Assembly (NCBI GenBank): GCA_047967505.1
Contig: CM106539.1
From: Dipteris shenzhenensis
Taxonomy: Eukaryota > Polypodiophyta > Polypodiopsida > Gleicheniales
Reading direction: 5' to 3' (one strand)
DNA: 64,000 nt
Shown here: in pieces, positions 1 to 10,699 of the stretch
Layout: every line of letters starts with the position of its first letter
Numbering within the stretch: position 1 is the stretch's first letter
Program-made: the position numbers and the translations under genes
The notes under the pieces: model-generated
Seen by the model: only the letters and a program-made list of their open reading frames with translations
Database searches by the model: none
Told to the model about the DNA's origin: nothing

Positions 1-219
1 GTTTATGAGTCCAAGCTAATCTATCTTGGAACCTAATTGACTTGAGGTACATGTCATGAGCATTCTCTTCATCATGTTTCCACATAGGTTCCATCCACCT
101 TAGAGCATTCCATAGATCCTGAGGCACGCATGTTCCTACATGAGGTACATGAAGGGTACCAACGAGATGTGTATATGCTTTGGTAGAGGAGAGATGCGTG
201 TACTTAGGTACTATTAGCT
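1..219 (-). CDS. Partial open frame of unknown function
   Basis: Read on the minus strand, this stretch is open from a TAG near 222 to the window edge, about 70 codons, and contains a tryptophan-rich block (LWNALRWMEPMWKHDEE). Residue composition looks coding rather than random. I do not recognise a domain. It stops exactly where the LTR-like repeat at 217 begins, so it may be the internal end of a retroelement whose LTR is that repeat. It is truncated by the window edge, so neither start nor full length can be judged. Confidence 0.3.
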
Positions 220-1045
220 AGAAAAGAATTCGAGGCATGAGGCTAGATGCTAGGCATGGCAACGCTCGAGGGCCATGGAGGAAAAGGGAACGTGAGGGAA
301 GAAGCATTAACATAGGTGGGGAAAAAGGGATTAAGAGGGGTGGGAATGAAGAGGGGGACTATGCCACAAGGGGGAAGGGAGAGGGGGAAGAGGAGCATGT
401 ACATGATGGGAGGTGGAATGCAGAGATGGAGGCATCAAGGGAGGAGGGTCATGCTTTACTTGAAAGGAAAGATGGGGGGAAGAAATCAAAGTACTAGCTA
501 GGTGGCTTTACAAGAATGAGCGTGCTCCATCAAGGAATAGCCCCCTCCTTTTATAGCCAAGAGAGGGGGTCTCTCCCAATAAATGATCTTCCCACATGCA
601 TGGTGTGTGTGGAAGAGACTCCCATGTGGGCTAGGCGGTTACACACGCTCAATTGTGTGCGACAACCCTTTGCCTCATTTTTCCACATACATCAACCCCC
701 ATATCCCAAGTCTAAGATACTCCCTTGGTCTTTTCCCAATTTTATAATACGTTCAAACATCTAGGAGGACAAGTGGAGGGTTGGCACAAGGAATCTTGCC
801 ATCTCATCCTACTTTCCCATTATTTAACTTGCATTCTTGGACTTTCTACACCCCCCCCACATGGGCATCCATCTCCACCTATTTTATAATACTCCTCCCA
901 TGGTCCTTAGGCCATATCTCACTAAATGCAGGTGTGGGACCACCTAGGTGGAGGGGTGGTACATGGAGGACCCATGCCACCTTATTATTTTATATTATTA
1001 CTACCATGGATTATGTACAACACACCTTATGGGTCCTCTTACGTG
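217..1045 (-). repeat. LTR-like interspersed repeat, copy A
   Basis: This 0.83-kb block matches 7481-8333 along its whole length with scattered substitutions and small indels. The similarity starts at AGCTAGAAAAG / AGCTGGAAAAG and ends at GGGTCCTCTTAC. Read on the minus strand it contains a TATA motif (CTATAAAAGG, 547-556) followed by about 60 bp leading to a T-rich region, as in an LTR U3-R junction. Purine-rich strings at 280-480 are shared with copy B. It is probably a solo or dismembered LTR on the minus strand. No clean TG...CA ends or target duplication were found. Confidence 0.55.
547..556 (-). promoter_or_regulatory. TATA box in LTR-like repeat A
   Basis: CTATAAAAGG on the minus strand, conserved at 7811-7820 in copy B. 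Conservation between diverged copies and the position within an LTR-like unit suggest a retroelement core promoter. Confidence 0.4.
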
Positions 1046-1177
1046 GAAGGGTGGCACATGGTCATGCCCTACCACCTCAACCCTGGGCCTTATGCACACC
1101 ATATTTTATTATACTATTGCCACACATACAAGCACACACACATATTTATGCCTTTTACTTTGGTCAAATTTATCCAT

Positions 1178-1560
1178 AACAGTACACAGATTCAAACTAT
1201 GTAGGGCATGTGGATAGCAGGAGATCCACTTCTGGTTATGTGTTCACCTTTGCAAGTGGTGCAGTGTCGTGGATGTCTCACGCAAAAAAGTGTGTTGCTT
1301 TGTCTACCACAGAGGCTGAGTATGTTGTAGCCACAGAGGGTTGCAAGGAGGCTATATGGCTTGACCGGCTAGTGGGAGACTTGGGGGACATTGCATAATG
1401 ATTCCATGAGTGCTATTCAGGTAGCATGGAATCCAATCTTTCATGCAAAGACCAAACACATTGAGGTCAGGTGCCATTTTATATGGGAGGTACTTGAGGA
1501 CAAGTGCATAGAGCTTGTCAAGGTTCATACATGCAGATTTGATGACGAAGAGTCTACCTA
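1178..1560 (+). pseudogene. Ty1/copia RNase H fragment
   Basis: The frame reads YTDSNYVGHVDSRRSTSGYV, then FASGAVSWMSHAKKCVALST and TEAEYV: the hallmark blocks of copia RNase H (metal-binding Asp in the first block, the TEAEY glutamate later). After a frameshift near 1398 the distal part continues (NPIFHAKTKHIEVRCHF). In the family this domain degrades RNA in RNA-DNA hybrids during reverse transcription and sits at the end of pol, just before the 3' LTR. Here nothing upstream (RT, integrase) remains, so it is a truncated relic. A tract with no coding similarity follows. Confidence 0.85.
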
Positions 1561-1784
1561 GTCAGTGGTTTGAGTATTGTTATGTATTGATGGGCATTGG
1601 ATAGATGCTCACTGGCTATTCTCCCTTAAAGCCACATTGGCCTTTAAATGGCAAGGTCTATTGCCCACAGTCTTTTAGTAAAGAGCACAACAATATTGGT
1701 TTATCCATTGATGGGTTCTCATTTAGTTCAAAATTTTGAGGTATGGATTTGCCTCACCTCTTGGATCATCTCTAACTATGTGAC

Positions 1785-2000
1785 ATAAAGCATTAATTGT
1801 TGTACCAACCAATCTTCTGCTATGCTGCCTTCTAGTCATGAGTTTTGAGTCACAAGCCCTTTCAATTCTTTAATGAAATGAATATCCATCCAATCTACAT
1901 GGTTTGCACATATGCCAATTGATCCACAATATGTAATTGAATATCTAGAATGCATATTGAAAATGCCTTCTCAATCAAACATATTGCCTTGATGGCTTGA
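1785..2000 (-). pseudogene. CACTA (En/Spm) transposase relic, DUF4218-like
   Basis: On the minus strand, pieces in alternating frames read EKAFSICILDIQLHIVDQL, a WMD...FIKELKGLV block, and LEGSIAEDWLVQQL. These line up in order with the DUF4218 region of plant TNP2-type CACTA transposases (F-DI-H hydrophobic stretch, RWMYPFER-like block, then PEGSIAE). Stops and frameshifts break every piece, so it is dead. The assignment rests on motif order and spacing recalled from the family, not on a search. No CACTA terminal repeat was seen nearby, and flanking DNA to 2350 holds nothing recognisable. Confidence 0.5.
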
Positions 2001-2392
2001 TGTCTCATTGGTTTGATTCATGACATTGCAATCTCCTTTGATCATATTTCCCTATAATATCCTATTTGGAGAACGGACATAGACAGGGCCCAGATTGACC
2101 ACTTTGGTGCAAACATAGAACGGAGAGAGGTTTGGAGATTACCTACTGGCCACCAAGACGGGGACTGCCTCCATAAGACCAACCACCAACACAAATAAAT
2201 GCAATACTCATCAAAGAATGGGGAGATACATTTGTGTGCCAAACCAAATCCACAGACCATGCTTATGATTGGTAGCAGTGCGACTCCTCTACATGCACAA
2301 AGACGGGTGGATTCTAGCATATTGAACTAGAAAAGATCAATGTGTACACGGTAACATGATCCAAGGGTCCAATTCAAGAACCTATAGAAGAA

Positions 2393-3325
2393 GTGCAACC
2401 AAAGAAGGAGAAACATCTGAAGTGGAAGGACCAAGAAGAGGTCCGAATGGCTACATTGAACCAAATTGAGAAAATGCAAATGGATGGTCAACAACAGGTG
2501 GGACAGCAATCAATCACGTCAGAATGGGAAGCCAGAGTCTCTTCTCCTAGTGCCCTGAGTGCAAGTCCAAGGAAGGATACGGAATTAAAACCTATAGTCC
2601 AAAAGCAAGACAAAACTACCAAATTGGATAACTTTTTTGAAGGAATATTGATGGCCCTTAAGAAGGCAGAAGTAAAGATTCCAGTGGAGCACCTGTTAGG
2701 ATGGTTCTAGAACTGAGGAAGAGGCTAGTGGTGGATCTGATGTAGCCCCATCCAGAGTTCCAACCTTAGAAATTTATACCACCAAGTCGCTTAGAGAGGG
2801 AGGTACCAACTATTTGCGGAACGGAATCCGAGGATGTGGATTACATGGTGCCAACAGCAAATGTTCAATACCAGGGTCAAAATCTGATAGGTGTGTTGTT
2901 AGATGGGGGATCCGGGGTCAATCTTCTACTACAATACATGGTGCAAGTAGTAAAAGTTCAGTACTAGGGTCAAAATCTGATAGGTGTGTTGCTAGATGGG
3001 GGATCCAGGGTCAACAATCTTCTACCACAATACATGTTCAAGCGGTGGGGGTTACTAGATAGGAGCCTGTGCATGGCAGACTAGAGGAGGATTCAGTAAT
3101 AGGGATAATACAGAATCAGTTGATACACATGCAGGCATGGTTTCTTGAATTAATTTTGTAATCCTACAAATGGAGGAAGAGGATGTGCGTTACCCTATGT
3201 TGTTTGGTAGGCCGTGGTTTAAGGCAACCCAAGAAAAACAGGATTGGGGCTCCTCGATGATCACAATACGGAATGGGAAAAAGAAGCTAAAAATGCAGAT
3301 GATTCCAAGCACCACCCTATAAAAG
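2393..3325 (+). pseudogene. Ty3/gypsy gag-protease relic with duplicated protease core
   Basis: A 105-codon frame (2393-2710) rich in Lys/Gln/Glu is followed by a retropepsin-like segment: NLIGVLLDGGSGVNLLLQYM carries the D-G-G/S-G active-site turn. That segment is repeated in frame by a 93-bp tandem duplication (starts near 2863 and 2956). Beyond it, EEEDVRYPMLFGRPWFKA matches the flap-to-helix part of gypsy proteases (the GRPW block). Retropepsins cleave the gag-pol polyprotein. Frames change at least twice and no RT follows, so this is a relic. Confidence 0.6.
2845..3035 (+). repeat. 93-bp in-frame tandem duplication
   Basis: Two copies of a unit containing GGTCAAAATCTGATAGGTGT and the protease active-site codons lie 93 bp apart (31 codons). 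They differ at a few positions, including a TAG in the second copy and a 3-bp insertion. Confidence 0.8.
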
Positions 3326-3329
3326 AAGC

Positions 3330-4775
3330 AGTGACCAGTGATGGCCTAGGGGGTGAATATGGGAATAGAATGGGATGATGAAAATGCGACTGGCAGAGCT
3401 ACACTGAAATGCCTTTATAGCTAGATGAACAGTCACGTTTACAAGTAGAGTGAGAAGAAACACAATCTGATACTATACTCAAAACACCATGGATTGGAAA
3501 AACATCGAGAAATACCATATACTGATAGCCACCAACCAAATACAAAGATCATTGAAATGTATAGAGATCATAAGCTCCAACCAACCATGAACTCGTAGAT
3601 AGAACCCTCTATAGGATCAGATAGGGCCTTGCTTGCCAAAGACTCACTGGAAGCCAATGAGCCTGAATGGGACCTTGGACATTTACATCAGCTCCTTTAC
3701 CTTGCTTTGTGATTATCTTCATGGATTGAAGCCTTAGGACAAAGCTCATCTTGCAGATAAATCAAACTTTTGCACTACCTTTATTTAGTAAATGAGCTAC
3801 TTCACACACATCACCACCATATATGGTCCATCCTTCAAATGTATGATGTTGTTCTTGTAGAAGCTGCCATTGAGAGCATATCTAGCCACAGTATTCCAAA
3901 TAACCCAAAAACTTTTTATTTTCAAGAGATTAGCCTATGTGTATATCTCGACTGACGAGCCATATCTTCTTGATGAAAATCACTGTGGAAGTGCTAGCAA
4001 GTAAGTCCTCTCCTTCAAACTGATCGTTGCCTTATTGAAATGCCCTTCTTATCCTACTCGGCCAACACTAGTACCTTCTTACAATTCACGAGAAGAGAGA
4101 TACATGCAATCACCAATAGGAACCACTGAACAACCATGTAGCCACCATGGAGGATTCTTTTGCAACCATAAGCAAGACTGTCATCTTCTGCACAAACTAG
4201 ATGTACACACTCCCTGTAATTCGCCCAAATGATCACTATGCTTCCCTACTATGAGCCACCGTTTGCTAGAGTATATGTAGCTGCACCTCGACGTATTGAC
4301 CCTTTGCTTAGCCAAAACCGTGTGCAAACTCCCAATCGTAGAAGTAAATAAGGGCAGGCAGAACACAATCAAGCTGATTGTAGAGGCTTATCATGAACTT
4401 AGTCCTCCATAGATGATGACCGCCATCTCCTACTACGTAGAGCTGATGGTGCAATGTCGACTCCCACCACAACTAAAATGAGCGCAAAGATCATGAAAAC
4501 ATGATCAATTGCTCTCTACAATCCAAAATGAGCAAGAAGATGATTGCAAACCATCCCACCACCCTTCTTATCAATGCACAAACTGGCTTCATGCTTCCTA
4601 GCTCATGTCCCCTCCTTTTCCATGCAGATCTTTGTCCATTGATTGGCTCTTTTTTTTACCACCAATGGGAGCCATCTTTTTAATTTCATTTTTTGACCCC
4701 TCTACATGGTCCTCTCTTTTTTATGGACATGCAAAATATATCCTTAGATGGAGTCCTTACAACAAAGTACGGGTT
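3330..4775. other. No recognisable feature
   Basis: About 1.45 kb without any frame or motif I can support. Short ORFs on both strands have random-looking composition. It may be decayed retroelement sequence. Confidence 0.4.
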
Positions 4776-5088
4776 TGTTGGAAAACGTGGGATAGAAGAG
4801 ATGCGTCTTGGAAGAGAAGTGAGAACACAAAATGCAAACCAGAAGTGTGTTCTATTGATTGTGAGAGAGGTGATTCTCTCTTATTGAAATGAGGAGAGGG
4901 TGGACTAGATCATAGGCACCTCCCCTACATCAGTGGGGCAATCAGCCCCTACACCATAGGAATTGCCTAAATCAAAGGAACCTCCCATGTGGGCGGGGCT
5001 TGTACTTACATCATCACGTGTGTCATGGTCTGACACCTCATAGCACTAGGTGTGCTTCTATTACACACACACACACACATGCACGCAT

Positions 5089-5144
<56 letters not shown>

Positions 5145-5204
5145 GACTTCCCTAGATGCACACATGCACCTTAGAGCAAGCCCTTGATCACATTTATCCC
5201 AACA
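4776..5204 (-). repeat. 3' LTR, 429 bp
   Basis: It begins TGTTGGAAAACG and ends CCCAACA on the plus strand, and is immediately followed by a pyrimidine-rich run that is the complement of a polypurine tract. It matches 6847-7084 and 7150-7477. An internal (CA)n array occupies about 5062-5141. Confidence 0.8.
5062..5141. repeat. (CA)n microsatellite inside LTR
   Basis: A dinucleotide run interrupted once by ATGCACGCATG, present at the same LTR position in the other copy (about 7437-7477). Confidence 0.95.
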
Positions 5205-5487
5205 TACCCCCCCTCAAGGGTTTGCCTCTTGCTATGTTAAGGATACATCTAGTCACATAGTTTCTCATGCCATCTCATGGTGGTCTATGGCTAGGATCTC
5301 ATGCTAGCAAGGGTGCCCAAGGGTCAAGGTTTACAAAAAATGGGATAGACCAAACACATATCACATGGCCTACATCATATGGTGACCAGAGGTCATTTAC
5401 AAAAAGACTATAAAGATTAAAACACCCATAACATTCTTTTTGGAGTACTACTCCAAAAAGACTATAAAGACTAAAACACCCATAACA

Positions 5488-5841
5488 CTACAACTTTCCA
5501 GTGTCCAAAAGTGATGTCTCTTGTTGAAGAGACTCACAAGCAATATGAGTATCATCCTTCGTCTTGAAAAGGTTGAGGAAGCCTTCAATGTTGATCTTGA
5601 CATCCATATACATCTTGTCATTTGCCAATGAAGTTGGCATGAAATTAAAATGTGAAGAGAGTAGATCTCCCTTTTTCAATGGTAGCATCAAGAATATCTC
5701 ATTAGCAAGAATGTTGTACCTGAGAAGTACAAAACATTTCCAAAAGGAAACATACTTTGAAACATAGTCATCAACATTTGCATCCATTTGTTCACCACTA
5801 TGATTGATCATAAACTTCATGATTGTAGAGGGGGATTCCAT
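5488..5841 (-). CDS. 117-codon ORF in the non-autonomous element, unknown
   Basis: A complete ATG-to-stop frame on the same strand as the element. It starts MESPSTIMKFMINHSGEQ and ends QQETSLLDTGKL. There is no transmembrane stretch, no zinc knuckle and no domain I recognise. Its position in the middle of the internal region is where gag would lie in a full element, but no gag motif is visible. It could be a chance frame or captured sequence. Confidence 0.3.
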   Translation of the reverse strand: MESPSTIMKFMINHSGEQMDANVDDYVSKYVSFWKCFVLLRYNILANEIFLMLPLKKGDLLSSHFNFMPTSLANDKMYMDVKINIEGFLNLFKTKDDTHIACESLQQETSLLDTGKL

Positions 5842-6782
5842 AAAGTTTGTCTCACCATATGCATACCATACTTGCTCATCTCCATATATGTTGGCATGTC
5901 TCTACCATGTTGTTATGCTTACACCTTGTCCTGAGCACTTCAATTTGTGCTTGTTGTTGATGGTCTTCATGAGATTTTTCTTGACTCTTGCCTCCAAAAC
6001 ATCATGATTTCTATCTCCCCTCAATGATAATTGTCCAAACACCATCATATGCTCAAAAGTCAAGTCCATCATATGAAGAATTATTGACTAAAGACTGTTT
6101 GACCATTCACATAGAAGTTTTAAATCAGTTACAAATGTGGTCAAAGTAATCAATCAAAGACCATATCAGTGGTCGATTGAAGCAAACAAATACTAAACTT
6201 TTTGATTTTCATAAAAGCCCCAAAAAATAAGTTTGACCACTCAACATTTTGACCATAAAACTGTCAAAAGTCAAATCCAGCAATAGGCAAGGAATGGAGG
6301 GCAAAATTCAAACTGTTGAAGAGTGCATTCAAGGGGCATTTGCAGTAGAATGAAAGCTTGATTACCAAAGAACAAGCACCAACAATGATAGGTGGAATAG
6401 TGCACTATGTCGCCTAGGAGAAGTGCATCTTCTTGAACTGTAGTTTTGGTGATTACTCGTCTTTAGAACAACCATTGGGCCTAAGATTTGGACACAAGGT
6501 AGCTTGTGATGCCCACCCGTGACTAGAAGGAGTTAGAGTATAGTCAAGAATTTCGTTGGAATTTCGTGACTGATCGACGGACTATTTTCTTATTAGCACA
6601 CGCAACAGAGACTACCAACGCTTGATTCCTTTGGATCATGGCTTTGCCCCAAGATAAGAAATCTCTAGTTCAGACGGTTCAGGGAATGAGGCCTGAGAGA
6701 GGGAGAATGGAGCCTTCCAAAATCAGGCTTGAAATGGAGAAAATGGAGAACATGATGGAATTTTGAAAGAATCAAGGAATTC

Positions 6783-7386
6783 ATTCTAGAGAGAGCATCT
6801 AATGCTAGGCTAGGCAAGATCTAGAACCTAAAGCTCTGATACCAAACGTTGGAAAACGTGGGATAGAAGAGATGCATCTTGGAAGAGAAGCGAGAACACA
6901 AGATGCAAACCAGAAGTGTGTTCTATTGATTGTGAGAGAGGTGACTCTCTCTTATTAAAATGGGGAGAGGGTGGCCTAGATCATAGGCACCTCCCCTACA
7001 TCAGTGGCAATCAGCCCCTACATCATAGGAGCTGCCTAAAACAAAGAAACCTCCCATGTGGCGGGGGCCTTGTACTTACATCATCATTCTAGAGAGAGCA
7101 TCTAACGCTAGGCTAGGCAAGATCTAGAACCTAAAGCTTTGATACCAAATGTTGGAAAACGTGGGATAGAAGAGATGCATCTTGGAAGAGAAGTGAGAAC
7201 ACAAGATGCAAACCAGAAGTGTGTTCTATTGATTGTGAGAGAGGTGACTCTCTCTTATTAAAATGGGGAGAGGGTGGCCTAGATCATAGGCACCTCCCCT
7301 ACATTAGTGGCAATCAGCCCCTACATCATAGGAACTGCCTAAAACAAAGAAACCTCCCATGTGGGGGGGACCTTGTACTTACATCA
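6783..7386 (-). repeat. 302-bp tandem duplication of primer site plus LTR segment
   Basis: ATTCTAGAGAGAGCATCTAA begins at 6783 and again at 7085. Each copy runs through the primer-binding site into the LTR. The first LTR copy is truncated at 7084, where the second unit starts. Confidence 0.85.
6831..6844 (-). other. Primer-binding site (initiator tRNA-Met type)
   Basis: The minus strand reads TGGTATCAGAGCTT two bases inside the LTR, the usual plant copia/gypsy primer site complementary to the 3' end of initiator tRNA-Met. A second copy with one change lies at 7134-7147. Confidence 0.85.
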
Positions 7387-7433
7387 TCACTTTTGTCATG
7401 GTCTGACACCTCATAGCACTAGGTGTGCTTCTA

Positions 7434-7479
<46 letters not shown>

Positions 7480-7480
7480 T

Positions 7481-8333
7481 TAGCTGGAAAAGTTTTCAAG
7501 ACCAGAGGCTAGAGGCTAAGTATGGCGATGCTCAAAGGCCATAGAGAAAAGGAGATCAAGAGGGCGAAGGGATGTCATAGGAGAGAGAAAGGAATTACAA
7601 GTGGAGGGAAGAAAACGGGAGACTATGACACAAGGGGAAAGGGAGAGGGGGAAGAGAAGCATGTACATGATAGGAGGAGGAATGTTGAGATGTAGACATC
7701 AAGGGAAGAGAACCATACTTTATTTGAAAGAAGGGAAGAGAGGGAAATATCAAAATACTAGCTACGTGGCTTTACAAGAATGAGCGTGTCTCATCAAGGA
7801 ATAGCCCCTTCCTTTTATAGCCAAAAGAGGGGGTCTCTCCACATTAATGTATCCTCCCACATGCATGGTGTGTGTGGAAAAGTCTCCCATGTGGGCTAGG
7901 TGGTTACGCACTCTCAATTGTGTGCGACAACCCTTTGGCTCAATTTTCCACATAAATCAAGCCCCATATCTCAAGTCTATGATACTCCCTTGGTCTCTTT
8001 CCAATTTTATAATATGTTCAAACCTCTAGGAGGACAAGTGGAGGGTTGGCACAAGGAATCTTGCCACCTCATCCTACTTTCCCCATTATTTAACTAGCTC
8101 TCTTTGTCCTTCTATACCTCCCCCACATGGGCCTAACCCAAATGGAGGGAATAAATCAATATAATAGCCATTTCCACTTATTTTATATTGCTTCTCCCAT
8201 GGACTTTGAGCCATATCTCACTAAATGCAGCCTAGGTGGAGGGGTGGCACATGGAGGAGCCATGCCACCTTGCATTTTATAATATTACTATTATGGATTA
8301 TGTACAACACACCTTATGGGTCCTCTTACATGT
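7481..8333 (-). repeat. LTR-like interspersed repeat, copy B
   Basis: Second copy of the repeat at 217-1045, same orientation, including the TATA motif (7811-7820 on the minus strand). It abuts the (CA)n-truncated LTR at its left edge. The two copies lie 7.26 kb apart and could be the LTRs of one older element now filled with other insertions, or independent solo LTRs. Confidence 0.55.
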
Positions 8334-8499
8334 GAAGGAGATGAAGATGCCAAAAAAATTAGGGAAGACCCAACCCCATGAGTTTTAAGGAGGAGAGATT
8401 ATGATATGAAGAAAGCACCATGTCATATGAAGGGGCAAGAAAATCTCATCTTAAAACCATTCTTCTAATCTTAAATTTGCAAGCAACTTATGGCTGGCC

Positions 8500-9416
8500 A
8501 GACACTATTGTTTCATCCCTCTTTTGGTAAGAGTGTTAACATCCATGGAGAATAGTCACCGAATGCAGGGTAACCAGTGAGATTAGAGGTGATTAGGCTT
8601 CATGATTTATAGTACAAGTTCAGGGAGTTTGAGCCCCAAATACCCCCAACCATCATAGGTTGCAGGTTCTAGTTGCAAATTGCCACTAAATGTGGCCAGT
8701 GTGGTTAAATGCATTGTGGGAGTCAAGCCGCAAGTAGCCCAAGATCTGCCTCACCACTCCAGGTTTTGAGCCTCATACAAGGGGTTTGAGCCCCAAATAG
8801 CTTAGGCTTGGAGGTGCGAGGCTAACACAAGCGCTATTTGGGAGCCAGTTAGGAGCACCTCCTAATGCCATGCTTGTCCCAAGTGCTCTTATATGGTTAA
8901 CACAAGTGCTATTTTTGACAGCACGGAGAGATGGAAAGGATAGCAATATGCTTTGGCACCCTACGGGCCCAAGAGCCTTTAAATGTAAAGAAAGGGAGAG
9001 TGCTAAAAGGAAAAGGGTTGGCCCTCCCTTCAAAAGGTGACATGTATAAAAGACCAAATGATTGACTTTGGTCTTCATTGTTGTATGCACAAGGTATATA
9101 AGCTCCCTCTTCTCTTTCAAGAGTGTCTTTGGGTGTTATCTTGTCTCCTTCTTAGTGCCTTTGTGTTTGCCACTCCATCCCCCTTCACTCTCTCTTCCCC
9201 TTCTCCTTCTCCCTCCCTTCTCCCCTTCCTTCTTTCCTCTCCCCCTTCCCTCTTCCTCTGGTGGAAACACACTGTGATAAACCGGAAGCCGATTGCATGA
9301 CACAAGTGGACTGCTCATGCTTGCATTGCTCTCACAAGGAAGTATCTTCGAGTGAAGGCTCCAATGGCATCCCTTTAGCATCCCCACGACACGTGAGTTA
9401 CTGTCGAGACTACACA
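8500..9416 (+). repeat. Probable 5' LTR of a Tat-like gypsy element
   Basis: The right edge is set by a gypsy-type primer site at 9418. Upstream lie a promoter-like TATATAAG (9094-9101) with CT-rich DNA after it (9100-9260), typical of an LTR U3-R-U5 order. The left edge is uncertain because the 3' LTR of this truncated element is missing. Short internal direct repeats (TTTGAGCCCCAAATA at about 8629 and 8787) are visible. Confidence 0.45.
9094..9101 (+). promoter_or_regulatory. TATA box of the gypsy LTR
   Basis: GGTATATAAGCTCCCTC followed by a pyrimidine-rich leader about 25-30 bp downstream, a plausible plant core promoter driving the gag-pol transcript. A weaker TATAAAAG lies at about 9045. 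Confidence 0.4.
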
Positions 9417-9417
9417 T

Positions 9418-9440
9418 TTTTGGCATCACTGTCGGCGGGG
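9418..9440 (+). other. Gypsy primer-binding site, Tat/Ogre-like
   Basis: TTGGCATCACTGTCGGCGGG resembles, with a few transitions, the TGGCGCCGTTGCCGGGGA primer site that follows the 5' LTR in plant Tat/Athila/Ogre gypsy elements. It defines the LTR/internal boundary and the orientation (plus). Confidence 0.6.
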
Positions 9441-9889
9441 AATGGAGGTATGCTTTTGCATTTGTACTTGCTTTCTTTCATAATCTACCCATTGCACAAG
9501 GCTTCAAGCTTAACTTGGAGCTTTGTTAGTGGAGTTTTAGTTGAGGAATGAGGAAGGAAGTGTGAGTTGGAAGAGCATTTTTGAGCTTAGGAAGCTTGTT
9601 TTTGAGTTTTGTTTGAGTTTTGAGATGATAGGAAGGTAGTTTCTCAGATTGCTAAGGTGTGTAAGTTGTCAAATCTCACAAAAAACAAAAAAAAAATGAA
9701 GAATCAAGCTGATTTTGGAAGTTTTTTTGTGTGTTAACACTCACCCCTCAAGAAATCTTGCATTTTGGACCTCAAATGTTGTTTTTCTTTCAAGTTTTTT
9801 TCATTGAGTAGGTAGACTAGGTAGTATCGCATCCCCCTAGCATAGAAAAACTTGAATAGAAACTCCAAATATTTCTAAAATTATCAGAA

Positions 9890-10560
9890 ACCAGTTGGCG
9901 ACATAGCGCTTTTCTATCCCATGGGTTAGCGGCTTAGAGCTATCCCATCAATTGTCGCCATAGTCGTATCCCACCCATCAAACTTTGTTGACCCATGGCC
10001 ATAGTGCCATCCCCACAACCTAATTTCTGACCACGATCTAACCCACCGCCCTAATTAAATGTGTGTCAGAGTTAATTATCTCGTCAGTTTGATAGCCGTG
10101 ACTCATGGCCATAGCGCCTATCCCCACAACCATCGCTATAACATTATCTTACTGTTTGGTGCCTATAGTTATCCCCATGTCTGTGGCCATATTCGTATTC
10201 TATCGATCCATATATCCCACCGACCGGCACGGTAAGCTAATCCCCATGACTGTTGCCATCTTGCTATCCCCAAGCCCATCGCTATAATTATTCTGCCAAC
10301 CATCGGTGCATTAGGCGTTATCCCACCGACCCCATTATTGCTTCGACCATTGTCTTAAGCTCATCCCTACGTTTGTGTGGGGATACCACTTGTGTCCCAT
10401 CCTGCCAAAAATGTGGCACTACCTATCCCACCAACCGGCACATTAGACACTATCTGGCCGCCCGTTGCTATACTAGTATCCCACCGATCGGCATTAATCT
10501 ACCCTACGATCGTTGCCATAGTGCTATCCCTACGATCATGGGGATACCTCTGGGGTAGTC
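9890..10560 (+). repeat. Degenerate repeat-rich leader of the gypsy element
   Basis: Short motifs related to GCCATAGTGCTATCCC and TATCCCACCGACCGGCA recur irregularly more than ten times between primer site and gag. No protein frame survives. It looks like a decayed minisatellite in the untranslated leader. The stretch 9443-9890 has no recognisable feature. Confidence 0.5.
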
Positions 10561-10699
10561 CAAAATAAAAATTATAGAATAATAGTTCAGCCCGAGTGTG
10601 CCCTATTAGAGGTCTCACACATGCACTTATGGTCCGGAAGAATCTTGTCCAAGGATCCCGCGCATGAAGATAGTGCTTCAAGTAGCTATGCTCAACCCA

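Larger units (their letters stand above)
4776..7480 (-). mobile_element. Non-autonomous LTR retrotransposon (minus strand)
   Basis: Read on the minus strand: a 5' LTR (duplicated and truncated, 6847-7480), a primer-binding site TGGTATCAGAGCTT (6831-6844), a 1.6-kb internal region, a purine-rich polypurine tract (5205-5221) and a 3' LTR (4776-5204, TGTTGG...CCAACA). The internal region has no gag, protease, RT or integrase, only a 117-codon frame, so it would depend on enzymes from another element (LARD-like). The 5' end has a 302-bp tandem duplication covering primer site plus partial LTR. The outer LTR copy is cut at a (CA)n tract and joined to repeat B. Confidence 0.75.

Noticed and set aside
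7437-7477. (CA)n run as a functional Z-DNA regulatory element
   Set aside because: It is an ordinary microsatellite shared by LTR copies; nothing else supports a role.
9037-9429. Several 60-115 residue ORFs on both strands
   Set aside because: They lie in the CT-rich LTR leader; no domain, and their boundaries ignore the promoter and primer site.
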